A stretch of DNA of 64,000 nt from Pseudomonas wadenswilerensis (GCF_900497695.1 NZ_UIDD01000012.1:126501-190500); one strand, 5' to 3'. Numbered from the stretch's first letter, positions 35,507 to 45,536 are shown. The notes: generated by a model not told the origin, from the letters alone. Numbers and translations are program-made.

Positions 35507-36694
35507 TCAAATGGCCAGCGGCAGAACCTGCCAAAGCCCGTTTTGCTGAATCAATTGCCGATCGCAATCCGCCTCGACGGCGGCAGTCAATGGCTGCCCA
35601 GGCAAGGCCTGAACCACCCGCTGACCTTCACTGCGCAATTGGCAGACCAACTGCCAGAGTGCCGCATCGCTGCTGTCGGGCATCCAGATCCCGCCAGACG
35701 GCAATACCACCTCGGCTCGCCCCAGTGTGACCAGGGTCTTCAAATCCGTGGAGAAACCGGTAGCCGGGCGTGCCCGGCCAAAGTCCGCTCCGATGTCGTC
35801 GTAACGACCGCCCTGGGCGATCGACTGACCGACACCCGGGACGAACGCGGCAAACACCACACCGGTGTGGTAGTGGTAGCCACGCAACTCGCCCAGGTCA
35901 AAATACAGTGGCAGCTCGGGGTAACGCGTGGCCAGCCGCTCGGCGATCGCCATCAGGTCATCCAGTGCCGCCAGTACCGCAGCCGGTGCACGGCCAAGAC
36001 GCACACGCGCCTCGGCCAGCACTTCACGGCCACCGCACAGCTCGGTGAGCGAGCGCAGCATGCCGGCCAGGTCCGCTGGCAGCTTGGCGGTCAGCTCGAT
36101 CACTTCGTCGACGGCCTTGCGCTGCAAGGCATCGAACAGTTGTTGCTCGATCGCACCCGACAGGCCGGCAGCACGGGCCAGGCCACGGTAGATACCGACA
36201 TGGCCAAGGTCCATGTGCACATCCGGCACATCGGCCAGTTGCAGCATGGCCAGCATCAGGCTGATCACCTCGACGTCGCTGACCGGGCTGGCGTCGCCGT
36301 ACAGCTCGGCACCGAGCTGGATCGGGCTGCGCGAAGTCGACAGCGCCCGCGGCAAAGCGTGCAGCACGCTGCCGGCATAGCACAGGCGGCTCGGCCCTTC
36401 ACGACGCAGGGTGTGCGCATCGATGCGCGCAACCTGCGGGGTGATGTCGGCACGGAAACCCATCTGCCGGCCCGATTGCGGGTCGATGACCTTGAAGGTC
36501 CGCAGGTCCAGGTCCTGGCCGGCACCGGTGAGCAGCGATTCCAGGTACTCGATATGCGGGGTCACGACGAAGTCATAACCCCAGCTCTGGAACAGATCCA
36601 ACACCTGCCGACGCGCGATCTCGATGCGCGCCGCCTCAGGTGGCAGTACTTCTTCGATGCCATCTGGCAGCAGCCAGCGGTCTACCGTTGCCAT
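35507..36694 (-). CDS. hisZ: ATP phosphoribosyltransferase regulatory subunit HisZ
   Basis: A 395-residue histidyl-tRNA-synthetase-like protein without the anticodon domain. It partners a short-form HisG in the first step of histidine synthesis. MATVDRWLLPDGIEEVLPPEA at the start and FRADITPQVARIDAH are HisZ signatures. An upstream open frame to 36763 lacks similarity. It is followed by purA, the common Pseudomonas pairing; histidine and purine synthesis meet at AICAR. Confidence 0.93.
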   Translation of the reverse strand: MATVDRWLLPDGIEEVLPPEAARIEIARRQVLDLFQSWGYDFVVTPHIEYLESLLTGAGQDLDLRTFKVIDPQSGRQMGFRADITPQVARIDAHTLRREGPSRLCYAGSVLHALPRALSTSRSPIQLGAELYGDASPVSDVEVISLMLAMLQLADVPDVHMDLGHVGIYRGLARAAGLSGAIEQQLFDALQRKAVDEVIELTAKLPADLAGMLRSLTELCGGREVLAEARVRLGRAPAAVLAALDDLMAIAERLATRYPELPLYFDLGELRGYHYHTGVVFAAFVPGVGQSIAQGGRYDDIGADFGRARPATGFSTDLKTLVTLGRAEVVLPSGGIWMPDSSDAALWQLVCQLRSEGQRVVQALPGQPLTAAVEADCDRQLIQQNGLWQVLPLAI

Positions 36695-36874
36695 TTCGCC
36701 ATTTCCCCTATGGTCCGGGCGGCCTGCCCGCGGGCGAGCCTTGAGTGAAGCAGGTATCGGCAAACAATGGCGCGCAGCACCGATTCCAGCGCTACCGCCG
36801 TGCCTATACCCTCGAATACCTTGGGCTGCTCTGTAGACCCGAGCCGGGTTTGAACCGTTCGATCTTGCAGACGC

Positions 36875-36898
36875 AAAAAAGCCGGGAATTTCCCGGCT
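36875..36898 (-). terminator. Terminator of the hfl operon
   Basis: AGCCGGGA pairs with TCCCGGCT around ATT, followed on the minus strand by six Ts. It separates hflC from hisZ. Confidence 0.88.
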
Positions 36899-36931
36899 GC
36901 CGCATCATACACCCGTTTTCTCGCGGGATCA

Positions 36932-36962
36932 CCCCGCCAGGCGTTTTAGCCGCCCGGCGGGG
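36932..36962 (-). terminator. Second stem-loop directly after hflC
   Basis: CCCCGCCAGGCG and CGCCCGGCGGGG pair with one mismatch around a 7-nt loop, 7 nt beyond the hflC stop. With no T tract it is more likely a 3'-end stabiliser than a terminator. Confidence 0.6.
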
Positions 36963-36969
36963 TAGATGC

Positions 36970-37839
36970 TTATGGCTTGGTCTTGCCCATGAAGCGGAAG
37001 AACTCGCTGCTCGGATCAAGCACCAGTACATCGCTCTTGTCGGCAAAGCTCTCGCGGTAGGCCTTGAGGCTACGGTAGAACGCGTAGAACTCCTGGTCCT
37101 GACCGTAGGCCTTGGCGTAGATCGACGCGGCCTGGGCATCGCCGTCACCGCGGGTTTCTTCCGATTCCCGGTAGGCTTCAGCCAGCAGTACACGGCGCTG
37201 ACGATCGGCGTCGGCACGGATGCCTTCGGCCAGCTCGTTACCCTTGGCGCGGTGCTCGCGGGCTTCACGCTCACGCTCGGTGCTCATCCGCTCGAACACG
37301 CTGCGGTTGACTTCCTTGGGCAGGTCGATGGCCTTGACGCGAACGTCGACCACTTCGATACCCAGTTCCTTGCTGGCCATGCGGTTCAGCGATGCAGTGA
37401 TGTCAGCCATCAGCGCGTCACGTTCACCGGAGACCACTTCGTGCAGGGTGCGCTTACCGAACTGGTCACGCAGGCCGCTTTCCAGACGGCGCGACAGACG
37501 TTCGTCGGCGATCTGCTTGAGGCCCGAGGTCGCGGTATAGAAGCGCTCGGCGTCCTTGACCCGCCATTTGGCGTAGGCGTCGACCATCACCGCTTTCTTT
37601 TCCAGGGTCAGGAAGCGCTGGGTCGGGGCGTCCAGGGTCATCAGGCGGGCGTCGAACTTGCGCACCTGGTTGACGTAAGGAACCTTCACATGCAGGCCGG
37701 GCTGGACATCAGCCTGGACCACACGACCAAATTGCAGGAGTACCGCACGCTCGGTCTGGGCCACGATGTAGAAGCTGTTCCAGGCCACGATCGCCAGCAC
37801 CACGGCCACGATCAGGGCGATCAGCGATTTATTGCTCAT
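36970..37839 (-). CDS. hflC: FtsH protease modulator HflC
   Basis: A 289-residue SPFH/prohibitin protein with an N-terminal membrane anchor (LIALIVAVVLAIVAWNSFYIV) and periplasmic band-7 domain. With HflK it forms a cage around FtsH in the inner membrane. The long helix (EREREAREHRAKGNELAEGI) and EQDQEFYAFYRSLKAYRESF-type tail are typical. The ATG overlaps the hflK stop by 1 nt. Confidence 0.96.
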   Translation of the reverse strand: MSNKSLIALIVAVVLAIVAWNSFYIVAQTERAVLLQFGRVVQADVQPGLHVKVPYVNQVRKFDARLMTLDAPTQRFLTLEKKAVMVDAYAKWRVKDAERFYTATSGLKQIADERLSRRLESGLRDQFGKRTLHEVVSGERDALMADITASLNRMASKELGIEVVDVRVKAIDLPKEVNRSVFERMSTEREREAREHRAKGNELAEGIRADADRQRRVLLAEAYRESEETRGDGDAQAASIYAKAYGQDQEFYAFYRSLKAYRESFADKSDVLVLDPSSEFFRFMGKTKP

Positions 37840-38999
37840 CAGCGGCTCTCCCTAGTACGCAACTGTGTTTGCTGCTGTTGCAGCTCCGCCGCGCGGTTGG
37901 CCGCATCGGCGTTGGCCGACGGCGCAACGGTGACCGGGGCAGAGCCGGAACGGCTGCCCTGCACCATCTTGTCCAGCGGCAGGTACAGCAGGTTGCTCTG
38001 GCCGTCCTTGCCGGAAACCAGGACCTTGCTGGTGTTGCTGTAGACTTCCTGCATGGTGTCCAGGTACAGGCGCTGACGGGTCACTTCAGGGGCCTTGCGG
38101 TACTCGGCGACCAGTTTGGTGAAGCGGTCGGCCTCACCCTTGGCGCGCGAGACGACTTCGTCGCGGTAACCGTTGGCATCCTCGATGATCCGCTGGGCCT
38201 GACCACGGGCTTCCGGCACCACGCCATTGGCGTAGGACTCGGCCTGGTTGCGGGCACGCTGCTCGTCTTCACGGGCACGGATCACGTCATCGAAGGCTTC
38301 CTGCACTTCACGCGGGGCTGCCGCGCTCTGTACGTTGACCTGGGTGACGGTGATACCGGTACGGTAGGTATCGAGGAAACGCTGCAGGCGCTCCTTGATT
38401 TCCACGGCCATCTGCTCACGACCTTCGGTCAGCACCTTGTCCATCGCGGTGGAACCCACCACGTGACGCAAGGCACTGTCGGTCGCGTGCTGCAGGCTGA
38501 TTTCAGGCTGATCAACGTTCAGCACGAAATCCTGCAGGTTGGTGATCTTGTACTGCACGGTCAGCGGCACCTCGACGATGTTCTCGTCTTCGGTCAGCAT
38601 CTGCCCCTGCTTGGTATAGGCACGTTCGCGAGTAACGTTCTCCATGTACTTGCGATCGATCGGCGGGAAGTAGATGTTCAGGCCCGGCCCTACGGTTTCG
38701 TAGTATTTGCCGAAGCGCAGCACGACTGCCTGCTCCTGTTCGTCGACCACGTACACGGCGCTGTACAGCCAGATAGCTGCAAGCACGGCGAGACCGATAC
38801 CGAGCAGGCCGAAGCCACCGCCCTTGCCGATGCCGCCATCACCACCGCGTTTCTTGCCACTGCCGAACATGCCGTTCAGGCTGTCCTGCAGCTTGCGGAA
38901 GGCCTCGTCGAGATCCGGTGGCCCTTTCTTGTCGCCACCACGGCGCCCGCCCCACGGATCCTGATTGTTCGAGTTGCCACCCGGCTCATTCCAAGCCAT
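37839..38999 (-). CDS. hflK: FtsH protease modulator HflK
   Basis: A 386-residue SPFH protein. A Gly/Asn/Asp-rich cytosolic N-terminus (MAWNEPGGNSNNQDPWGGRR) leads to one membrane segment (LLGIGLAVLAAIWLYSAVYVV) and the band-7 domain. GGAG precedes ATG 38999, so the longer frame to 39035 is rejected. It acts with HflC to control FtsH access to membrane substrates. Confidence 0.96.
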   Translation of the reverse strand: MAWNEPGGNSNNQDPWGGRRGGDKKGPPDLDEAFRKLQDSLNGMFGSGKKRGGDGGIGKGGGFGLLGIGLAVLAAIWLYSAVYVVDEQEQAVVLRFGKYYETVGPGLNIYFPPIDRKYMENVTRERAYTKQGQMLTEDENIVEVPLTVQYKITNLQDFVLNVDQPEISLQHATDSALRHVVGSTAMDKVLTEGREQMAVEIKERLQRFLDTYRTGITVTQVNVQSAAAPREVQEAFDDVIRAREDEQRARNQAESYANGVVPEARGQAQRIIEDANGYRDEVVSRAKGEADRFTKLVAEYRKAPEVTRQRLYLDTMQEVYSNTSKVLVSGKDGQSNLLYLPLDKMVQGSRSGSAPVTVAPSANADAANRAAELQQQQTQLRTRESR

Positions 39000-39095
39000 A
39001 GCGCTCTCCATCTGATAAAGCAAAGACGCGCCCACGGCGCGCCGTCCAATGCTACAGAATGCCTGTCACGGCTGCCCGACCGCGTCGCCGGGCAT

Positions 39096-40397
39096 TTATT
39101 GCAAAGTATGTTGCTCGATGAACTCCAGCGGCTGCAAACCTTCGCGGCTGACCAGGCGGTTCAACTCCACCCGCGGCAATCGCACAGCCAGCAGGCTGCT
39201 GCCTTCATCGTCATGCTCTTCGCTCTGCACCGCACCCAGTTCAAAGAACTGCGCGCGCAGCCGGGCGAAACGCTGCTCAAGGCGCAAGGTACCGACAAAC
39301 AGGTCATCCCCCAGCAATTCGGCGACCGCCTGCCCCACCAGCTCCAGCCCCCGACCATCGCGGGCCGAGACCCAGACCCGTTGCGGCTTGCCATCGGCAT
39401 CGCGCTGAATCTGCGGCTCGACACCTTCAAGCAGGTCGAGTTTGTTATAGACCTCGAGGATCGGCAAGCCTTCTGCACCGATCTCTCCCAGTACCGCCAT
39501 GACCTGCTCGATCTGCGCCATGCGCTCAGGCTCATGGGCGTCGATCACGTGCAGCAGCAGGTCGGAGTTGCTCGACTCTTCGAGCGTAGCCCGAAATGCC
39601 TCGACCAGCTTGTGCGGCAGGTGACGAATGAAGCCCACGGTGTCGGCCAGCACGATCGGCCCGAGGTCGTCGAGCTCAAGCCGGCGCAGGGTCGGGTCGA
39701 GGGTCGCGAACAACTGGTCGGCGGCATAGACCTCGGACTGGGTCAGGGCGTTGAACAGGGTGGACTTGCCGGCGTTGGTGTAGCCGACCAGGGAAACCGA
39801 GGGGATATCCGCCCGTTTACGGCCACGGCGAGCTTGTTCACGCTGGCTGCGGACCTTCTCCAGGCGCGCCTTGATCTGGCGCAGGCGTACCCGCAGCAGG
39901 CGGCGGTCGGTTTCCAGCTGGGTTTCACCCGGGCCGCGCAGGCCGATACCGCCTTTTTGCCGCTCAAGGTGAGTCCAGCCACGCACCAGCCGCGTGCTCA
40001 TGTGCTCGAGCTGGGCCAGTTCGACCTGCAGCTTGCCTTCATGGGTACGCGCCCGCTGGGCGAAGATGTCGAGAATCAGACCGGTGCGGTCAAGCACGCG
40101 ACACTCGAAGACTCGTTCGAGGTTACGTTCCTGACTGGGGGTGAGGGTGTGATTGAAAATCACCAAATCTACCTGTTCGGCGTTGACCAGGTCGCGTAAC
40201 TCTTCGACCTTGCCGCTGCCAATCAGGTATTTGGCGGTGGGCTGATGTCGCGCCACATTGGCGAACGCGACAATATCGGCCCCAGCCGACAGTGCCAGCT
40301 CCTGAAACTCCTGCGGATCTTCGCGCGCCTCAGGGTTCTGACCTTCCAAGTGAACGAGGACTGCCCGTTCACCACCACCGTGGCGCTCAAAGAACAA
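39096..40397 (-). CDS. hflX: Ribosome-dissociating GTPase HflX
   Basis: A 433-residue GTPase. The N-terminal HflX domain (GADIVAFANVARHQPTAKYLIGSGKVEEL) is followed by a coiled linker and the G domain with VSLVGYTNAGKSTLFNAL (G1), DTVGFIRHLP (G3) and YNKLDLL (G4). The start is TTG at 40397: AGGAG lies 6 nt before it and the first residues FFERHGGG fit the family. It follows hfq by 12 nt, the usual order. Confidence 0.95.
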   Translation of the reverse strand: MFFERHGGGERAVLVHLEGQNPEAREDPQEFQELALSAGADIVAFANVARHQPTAKYLIGSGKVEELRDLVNAEQVDLVIFNHTLTPSQERNLERVFECRVLDRTGLILDIFAQRARTHEGKLQVELAQLEHMSTRLVRGWTHLERQKGGIGLRGPGETQLETDRRLLRVRLRQIKARLEKVRSQREQARRGRKRADIPSVSLVGYTNAGKSTLFNALTQSEVYAADQLFATLDPTLRRLELDDLGPIVLADTVGFIRHLPHKLVEAFRATLEESSNSDLLLHVIDAHEPERMAQIEQVMAVLGEIGAEGLPILEVYNKLDLLEGVEPQIQRDADGKPQRVWVSARDGRGLELVGQAVAELLGDDLFVGTLRLEQRFARLRAQFFELGAVQSEEHDDEGSSLLAVRLPRVELNRLVSREGLQPLEFIEQHTLQ

Positions 40398-40409
40398 AGC
40401 AGACTCCTA

Positions 40410-40670
40410 TCAGGCGTTACCTGGCTCAGCGTCGCCTTGCTCTGATTCGGTTGCGCTAGGCAGACGGATCGGACGCACAGGGACAACTGTCGAGATGGCG
40501 TGCTTGTAAACCATCTGGCTGACGGTGTTCTTCAGCAGAATCACGAACTGGTCGAAGGATTCGATCGTGCCTTGCAGCTTGATACCGTTAACCAGATAGA
40601 TCGAAACCCCAACTTTTTCTTTTCTCAAAGTATTCAAGTAAGGGTCTTGTAGCGAATGCCCTTTTGACAT
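40410..40670 (-). CDS. hfq: RNA chaperone Hfq
   Basis: An 86-residue hexameric Sm-like protein that pairs sRNAs with mRNAs. MSKGHSLQDPYLNTLRKEKV opens Sm1 and YKHAISTVVP closes Sm2; the C-terminal tail is short and acidic, as in Pseudomonas. AGGAG lies 9 nt before ATG 40670; the longer frame to 40709 is not needed. Confidence 0.98.
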   Translation of the reverse strand: MSKGHSLQDPYLNTLRKEKVGVSIYLVNGIKLQGTIESFDQFVILLKNTVSQMVYKHAISTVVPVRPIRLPSATESEQGDAEPGNA

Positions 40671-40766
40671 ATGCCGCACTCCTGTAAGGATCAATAGTAA
40701 AAAAATCAAAGAAAAACTGATGGCTCAAGCCGCCCCACCCCAAGGATAGACGGCTATTGCAAGGAC

Positions 40767-41738
40767 TCAGCTCAATATGGAGACCGATCCAAGGTATTTC
40801 AAGGTGCGAGACAGATTGTCGCAGGCCAGGCTGTCCAACCAGTGCAGGTCAGCCCAACTACGCAACCAGGTGAACTGCCGCTTCGCCAATTGGCGAGTGG
40901 CAATAATGCCGCGCTCCTGCATTTCCACTGAAGTCAACTTGCCATCAAGGTGATCCCAGACCTGGCGATAACCAACCGCCCGTATAGACGGCAGCCCCGC
41001 ATGCAAGTCACTTCTGGCTCGCAGCAATCGGACCTCGTCAACGAAGCCCTGTTCCAGCATTTGCCCGAATCTTAGCGCAATCCGCTCGTGCAATACGTGT
41101 CGATCGGCAGGCGCAATGGCCAGGCTGGCGACAGTATAGGGCAATTGGCCCGCTGCGGACGTGCCTGCGGCGCTACTTTCCGCGGATTGACGCTGGCGAT
41201 GTGACGTCATCGTCAGGCCGCTGACCCGGTAGACCTCCAGCGCGCGGATCAGCCGCTGCGGGTCATTGGGATGAATACGCGCCGCCGATTCCGGATCGAC
41301 CGCCGCCAGTTGCTGGTGCAGGGCGTGCAAGCCGAGGCGCTGGACCTCGTCTTCGAGTTCGGCACGCACCTGCGGGTCAGCCGCCGGCATGTCTGCCAGG
41401 CCTTCGAGCAATGCCTTGTAATAAAGCATGGTGCCGCCGACCAGCAGGGGGATTTTGCCGCGCGCGGTGATATCGGCCATGGCCTCCAGCGCATCGCGAC
41501 GAAAATCGGCGGCCGAATAGCTTTCAGCCGGGTCAAGGATGTCGATCAAGCGATGCGGATGGGCAGCCAGAATCTCTTTGGATGGCTTGGCGGTGCCAAT
41601 GTCCATGCCACAGTAGACCAGCGCCGAGTCGACACTGATCAGCTCGCATGGCAGGACCTTGGTCAGCTCGATGGCAAGGTCGGTCTTGCCCGCCGCAGTC
41701 GGGCCCATGAGGAATATCGCTGGAGGTTTGCCACTCAT
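40767..41738 (-). CDS. miaA: tRNA dimethylallyltransferase MiaA
   Basis: A 323-residue enzyme that adds a dimethylallyl group to A37 of tRNAs reading UNN codons. MGPTAAGKTDLAIEL is the P-loop, SVDSALVYCGMDIGTAKPS and GGTMLYYKALLEG are family motifs. ATG 41738 lies 1 nt after the mutL stop, and the open frame upstream overlaps mutL. hfq follows 96 nt later. Confidence 0.97.
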   Translation of the reverse strand: MSGKPPAIFLMGPTAAGKTDLAIELTKVLPCELISVDSALVYCGMDIGTAKPSKEILAAHPHRLIDILDPAESYSAADFRRDALEAMADITARGKIPLLVGGTMLYYKALLEGLADMPAADPQVRAELEDEVQRLGLHALHQQLAAVDPESAARIHPNDPQRLIRALEVYRVSGLTMTSHRQRQSAESSAAGTSAAGQLPYTVASLAIAPADRHVLHERIALRFGQMLEQGFVDEVRLLRARSDLHAGLPSIRAVGYRQVWDHLDGKLTSVEMQERGIIATRQLAKRQFTWLRSWADLHWLDSLACDNLSRTLKYLGSVSILS

Positions 41739-41739
41739 G

Positions 41740-43641
41740 TCATCGACCGCGCAGGAACAGTTTGTCCAGATCGTCCAGGCCCATCTGGGTCCAGGTCGGT
41801 CGGCCATGGTTGCATTGACCGCTGCGCTCGGTGTTTTCCATGTCGCGCAGCAGGCCGTTCATTTCCGGGATGGCCAGGCGCCGGTTGGCGCGGATCGCGC
41901 CGTGGCAGGCCATGGTCCCGAGCAGTTCGTTCAGGTGCGCCTGAATACGGTCGCTGGTGCCGTATTCCATCAGGTCCGCCAGTACATCCTGAACCAGGCG
42001 ATTGGCCTCGGCTTGCTTGAGCAGCGCCGGAATCTGCCGGATCGCCAGGCTTTCCGGGCCCAGGCGCTGCAACTCGAAGCCCAGGCGCTGGAACCACTCG
42101 GCGTGCTCTTCGGCGCAATCGGCTTCGCGCTGGCTCAAAGCCAGGGATTCCGGCACCAGCAGCGGTTGGCCGCTGAGGCCTTCGCTGGCCATGGCCACCT
42201 TGAGGCGCTCGTACATGATCCGCTCATGGGCGGCGTGCATGTCAACCAGCACCAGGCCGACGGCGTTTTCGGCAAGGATATAGATGCCCTTGAGCTGAGC
42301 CAGGGCGTAACCCAGAGGCGGGATGTCGCCCTGGCCTTCGGGCAATGCAGCAGGCGCGGCATCGTTCAGTGGGGCAAAGAACTCACGGTACACACCCTGG
42401 GCTTCGGCCGCAGGCAATGCCTGGGCTGGCCGCGGTGTGTACTGATACTGATAGCCAGCACCACTGCCATTGCTGCCCAGGGACGGGCGCAGGCCTGGCT
42501 CGGCAGGCGGCTGCTCGAGCAGATTGGCGGCCAGGCGCATCTCGCCCTGAGGTCCGAACTCACCCGCCTGAATGCCGCTGGGACGGACGATCTCGCCGGT
42601 CGCAGCAGGCGCGGCCAACTGGTCTTCCGGGCGCACATCGGCCAGGGCGCGGTGCAAGGTGCCGTATAGAAAGTCGTGAACCATGCGCCCGTCACGGAAG
42701 CGCACTTCGTGCTTGGTCGGGTGCACGTTGACGTCGACGCCTGTCGGGTCGACTTCGAGAAACAGCACAAAGGTCGGGTGCCGACCGTTGAACAGCACGT
42801 CGCGATAAGCCTGGCGCACGGCGTGGGCGACTAGCTTGTCGCGCACTGCGCGGCCGTTGACGAAGAAGTACTGAAGGTCGGCCTGACTGCGCGAGAAGGT
42901 CGGCAGGCCGACCCAGCCCCACAGGTGCAAGCCGTTGCGCTCGACTTCGATCGGCAGCGCCTGCTCAAGGAAGCCCGGGCCACAAATAGCGGCTACGCGG
43001 CGAGCGCGAGCAGTGTCGTCATGGGCTTCGTGCAGGCTGAGAATGCTTTTGCCGTTGTGACGCAGGTGAAAACCCACGTCGAAACGCGCCAGCGCCAGGC
43101 GCCGGATCACTTCCTGCAGGTGATCGAATTCAGTTTTCTCGGTCTTGAGGAACTTGCGCCGGGCTGGAGTATTGAAGAACAGGTCGCGCACTTCCACCGA
43201 GGTGCCGACCGGATGCGCCGCAGGCTGCACCCGCGGGGCCATGTCGCGGCCTTCGGTTTCCACCTGCCAGGCCTGCTCGGCGTCACGGGTGCGCGAGGTC
43301 AGGGTCAGGCGGGCGACCGAACTGATCGAGGCCAGGGCCTCACCACGAAAGCCCAGGCTCATGACCCGCTCGAGGTCTTCCAGGTCGCGGATCTTGCTGG
43401 TGGCGTGCCGGGCCAGGGCCAGCGGCAGGTCATCGGCAGCGATACCACCACCGTCGTCGCGCACCCGCAGCAACTTGACGCCGCCCTGCTCGACTTCGAC
43501 GTCGATGCGTTTGGCACCGGAGTCCAGGCTGTTTTCCAGCAGCTCCTTGATTACCGAAGCCGGGCGCTCGACTACCTCACCAGCAGCAATCTGGTTGGCC
43601 AGCCGCGGGCTGAGCAGCTCGATCCGGGCACTGCTGCTCAT
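41740..43641 (-). CDS. mutL: DNA mismatch repair protein MutL
   Basis: A 633-residue GHKL ATPase. NQIAAGEVVERPASVIKELLENSLD, DDGGGI and SLGFRGEALASI form the ATP site. The C-terminal domain has DMHAAHERIMYE, which fits the DQHA-x2-E-x4-E endonuclease motif, so this MutL is expected to nick DNA as in P. aeruginosa. The start overlaps the amiB stop by 4 nt. Confidence 0.97.
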   Translation of the reverse strand: MSSSARIELLSPRLANQIAAGEVVERPASVIKELLENSLDSGAKRIDVEVEQGGVKLLRVRDDGGGIAADDLPLALARHATSKIRDLEDLERVMSLGFRGEALASISSVARLTLTSRTRDAEQAWQVETEGRDMAPRVQPAAHPVGTSVEVRDLFFNTPARRKFLKTEKTEFDHLQEVIRRLALARFDVGFHLRHNGKSILSLHEAHDDTARARRVAAICGPGFLEQALPIEVERNGLHLWGWVGLPTFSRSQADLQYFFVNGRAVRDKLVAHAVRQAYRDVLFNGRHPTFVLFLEVDPTGVDVNVHPTKHEVRFRDGRMVHDFLYGTLHRALADVRPEDQLAAPAATGEIVRPSGIQAGEFGPQGEMRLAANLLEQPPAEPGLRPSLGSNGSGAGYQYQYTPRPAQALPAAEAQGVYREFFAPLNDAAPAALPEGQGDIPPLGYALAQLKGIYILAENAVGLVLVDMHAAHERIMYERLKVAMASEGLSGQPLLVPESLALSQREADCAEEHAEWFQRLGFELQRLGPESLAIRQIPALLKQAEANRLVQDVLADLMEYGTSDRIQAHLNELLGTMACHGAIRANRRLAIPEMNGLLRDMENTERSGQCNHGRPTWTQMGLDDLDKLFLRGR

Positions 43642-45050
43642 TGCTGGGCCGCCAGTGCCGTGGTCGGGATGTTCAGGTGCTGGCCGACTTTCAGCTCATC
43701 GGTCTTCAGGCTGTTGGCACTGCGCAGGCTGGCAACGCTGACCTGATAGCGCACGGCGATCATCGCCAAGGTCTCGCCCGGGCGCACCGAATGCTCGCGT
43801 GGGCCCTGGGCAATCTTGCCGCTGTCACGCAGCCAGGCGACATAAGTGCCCGGCGGCGGGTTCTGCTGGAAGAACTGGCGCACGCCACTGTGAATCGAGC
43901 GGGCGAGGGACTGCTGGTGGCTCGGGGTCGCCAGCTTGGCGGCCTCGTTGGCGTTGGAGATAAAGCCGGTTTCCACCAGGATCGACGGGATGTCCGGCGA
44001 TTTCAGCACCATGAACCCGGCCTGTTCGACGCGCTGCTTGTGCAGCGGCGTGATACGGCCCATGTTGCCCAGGACCTTCTGCCCGACGTTGAGGCTGGAG
44101 CTCAGCGAAGCGGTCATCGACAGGTCGAGCAGCACACCGGCGAGCATGCGGTCCTTGTCATCGAGGCTGACGTTGCCGGCACCACCGATCAGGTCGGAGC
44201 GGTTTTCGCTGTCGGCCAGCCAGCGCGCGGTTTCCGAGGTGGCACCGCGATCGGACAAGGCGAACACCGAGGCACCAAACGCGGCCTTGGACGGCGCGGC
44301 GTCAGCGTGGATCGAAATGAACAGGTCGGCGCCCTTCTTGCGGGCAATCTCGGTGCGTTTACGCAGCGGGATGAAGTAGTCGCCGGTACGCGTCAGCTCG
44401 GCGCGGAAGCCCTTCTCGGAGTTGATCTGGCGCTGCAGTTCCTTGGCGATGGCCAGGACGATGTCTTTTTCGTGTTGGCCGCGCGAGCCGGAAGCCCCCG
44501 GGTCTTCACCGCCGTGACCGGCGTCGATGGCGATGACGATGTCACGCTTGCCATTGGGCACCGGGGTCAGCTTGATCGCCGGTTGCGCCGGGGTCACCGG
44601 CACCGCAGGCGTGGTGGCGACCGGCGGGGTCGGCGGCGGGGTGACGGCGTCGGCCTCCTGGTCGAACAGATCGACCACCAGGCGGTTGCCGTACTGCGCG
44701 TTGGGCGCCAGGGTGAAGCTCTTGGGCGTCACCGACTTCTTGAGGTCAACCACCACGCGCAGGTCGGTGGGCGTACGCTGGGCCGAGCGCACGCTGGTAA
44801 TCGGGGTGTTGGAGGTGGACACTGAAAGCGGCGCGGCCAGGGTCGCGCCATTGATGTCGATCACCAGGCGATCCGGGGCGGTCAGGGTAAATACGCTGTG
44901 CTGCACAGGGCCCGAGAGGTCGAAGACCAGCCGTGTGTTATCCGGCGCTCGCCATAAACGCATACTTTTGACTTGCGTAACGGCCAGAGCGTCCACGGCT
45001 ACTGCCGTAAGCAGCAGTCCTACGACAGAAACCAGTGCGCGAATGCGCAT
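43638..45050 (-). CDS. amiB: N-acetylmuramoyl-L-alanine amidase AmiB/AmiC type with LysM
   Basis: A 470-residue periplasmic enzyme that splits septal peptidoglycan. A signal peptide (MRIRALVSVVGLLLTAVAVD) leads to an AMIN domain (residues about 25-125), a Pro-rich linker, an Amidase_3 domain (AIDAGHGGEDPGASG, ILVETGFISN) and a C-terminal LysM repeat (HSVRPGETLAMIAVRYQVS). GGGG lies 6 nt before ATG 45050; ATG 45062 is in frame 12 nt earlier. It overlaps mutL by 4 nt. Confidence 0.95.
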   Translation of the reverse strand: MRIRALVSVVGLLLTAVAVDALAVTQVKSMRLWRAPDNTRLVFDLSGPVQHSVFTLTAPDRLVIDINGATLAAPLSVSTSNTPITSVRSAQRTPTDLRVVVDLKKSVTPKSFTLAPNAQYGNRLVVDLFDQEADAVTPPPTPPVATTPAVPVTPAQPAIKLTPVPNGKRDIVIAIDAGHGGEDPGASGSRGQHEKDIVLAIAKELQRQINSEKGFRAELTRTGDYFIPLRKRTEIARKKGADLFISIHADAAPSKAAFGASVFALSDRGATSETARWLADSENRSDLIGGAGNVSLDDKDRMLAGVLLDLSMTASLSSSLNVGQKVLGNMGRITPLHKQRVEQAGFMVLKSPDIPSILVETGFISNANEAAKLATPSHQQSLARSIHSGVRQFFQQNPPPGTYVAWLRDSGKIAQGPREHSVRPGETLAMIAVRYQVSVASLRSANSLKTDELKVGQHLNIPTTALAAQQ

Positions 45051-45065
45051 ACCTATCCCCATTTT

Positions 45066-45536
45066 CTATTTGAATTCCAAGGCCAGAGCGGCACACCAGG
45101 CTTCGCCACGTGCCCCCTGCGGCGACAGGTTGAGCGAACGACCGCTCGCCTGGGGGCTTATGGTAATGGTCAGGTCGGGCTTTGGCAAAATGCCCGCCCC
45201 TTTTTGGGGCCATTCGAACAGGCACAGGGCGTCATCTTCGAAGTAATCGCGGATGCCCATGAACTCCAGCTCCTCCGGATCGACCAGACGGTAGAGGTCG
45301 AAATGGAAGGCGCGGATGTCGCCAATCTCGTAAGGCTCAACCACTGTAAAGGTAGGACTTTTTACTGCGCCTTGGTGCCCAAGGCCACGAATAATGCCTC
45401 GCGACAGGGTGGTCTTGCCGGCCCCCAGGTCCCCTTCAAGAAAAATCACGCCGTGACCTTGGGTCACTTCGGCAATGCGGTTGCCGAAGTGGACCATGGC
45501 CTCTTCATCGGCCAAAAACAGGGTTATGCCAGACAC
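45066..45536 (-). CDS. tsaE: tRNA threonylcarbamoyladenosine ATPase TsaE
   Basis: A 156-residue ATPase needed for t6A modification of ANN-reading tRNAs. FLEGDLGAGKTTLSRGI is the Walker A, SPTFTVVEPYE and FDLYRL are family motifs. It overlaps the 3' end of nnr by 13 nt. Confidence 0.96.
   Translation of the reverse strand: MSGITLFLADEEAMVHFGNRIAEVTQGHGVIFLEGDLGAGKTTLSRGIIRGLGHQGAVKSPTFTVVEPYEIGDIRAFHFDLYRLVDPEELEFMGIRDYFEDDALCLFEWPQKGAGILPKPDLTITISPQASGRSLNLSPQGARGEAWCAALALEFK

Noticed and set aside
36682..36912. Possible small DUF2065-type gene between hflC and hisZ
   Set aside because: The 76-codon frame crosses the hfl terminator and lacks the hydrophobic DUF2065 pattern known from other species.
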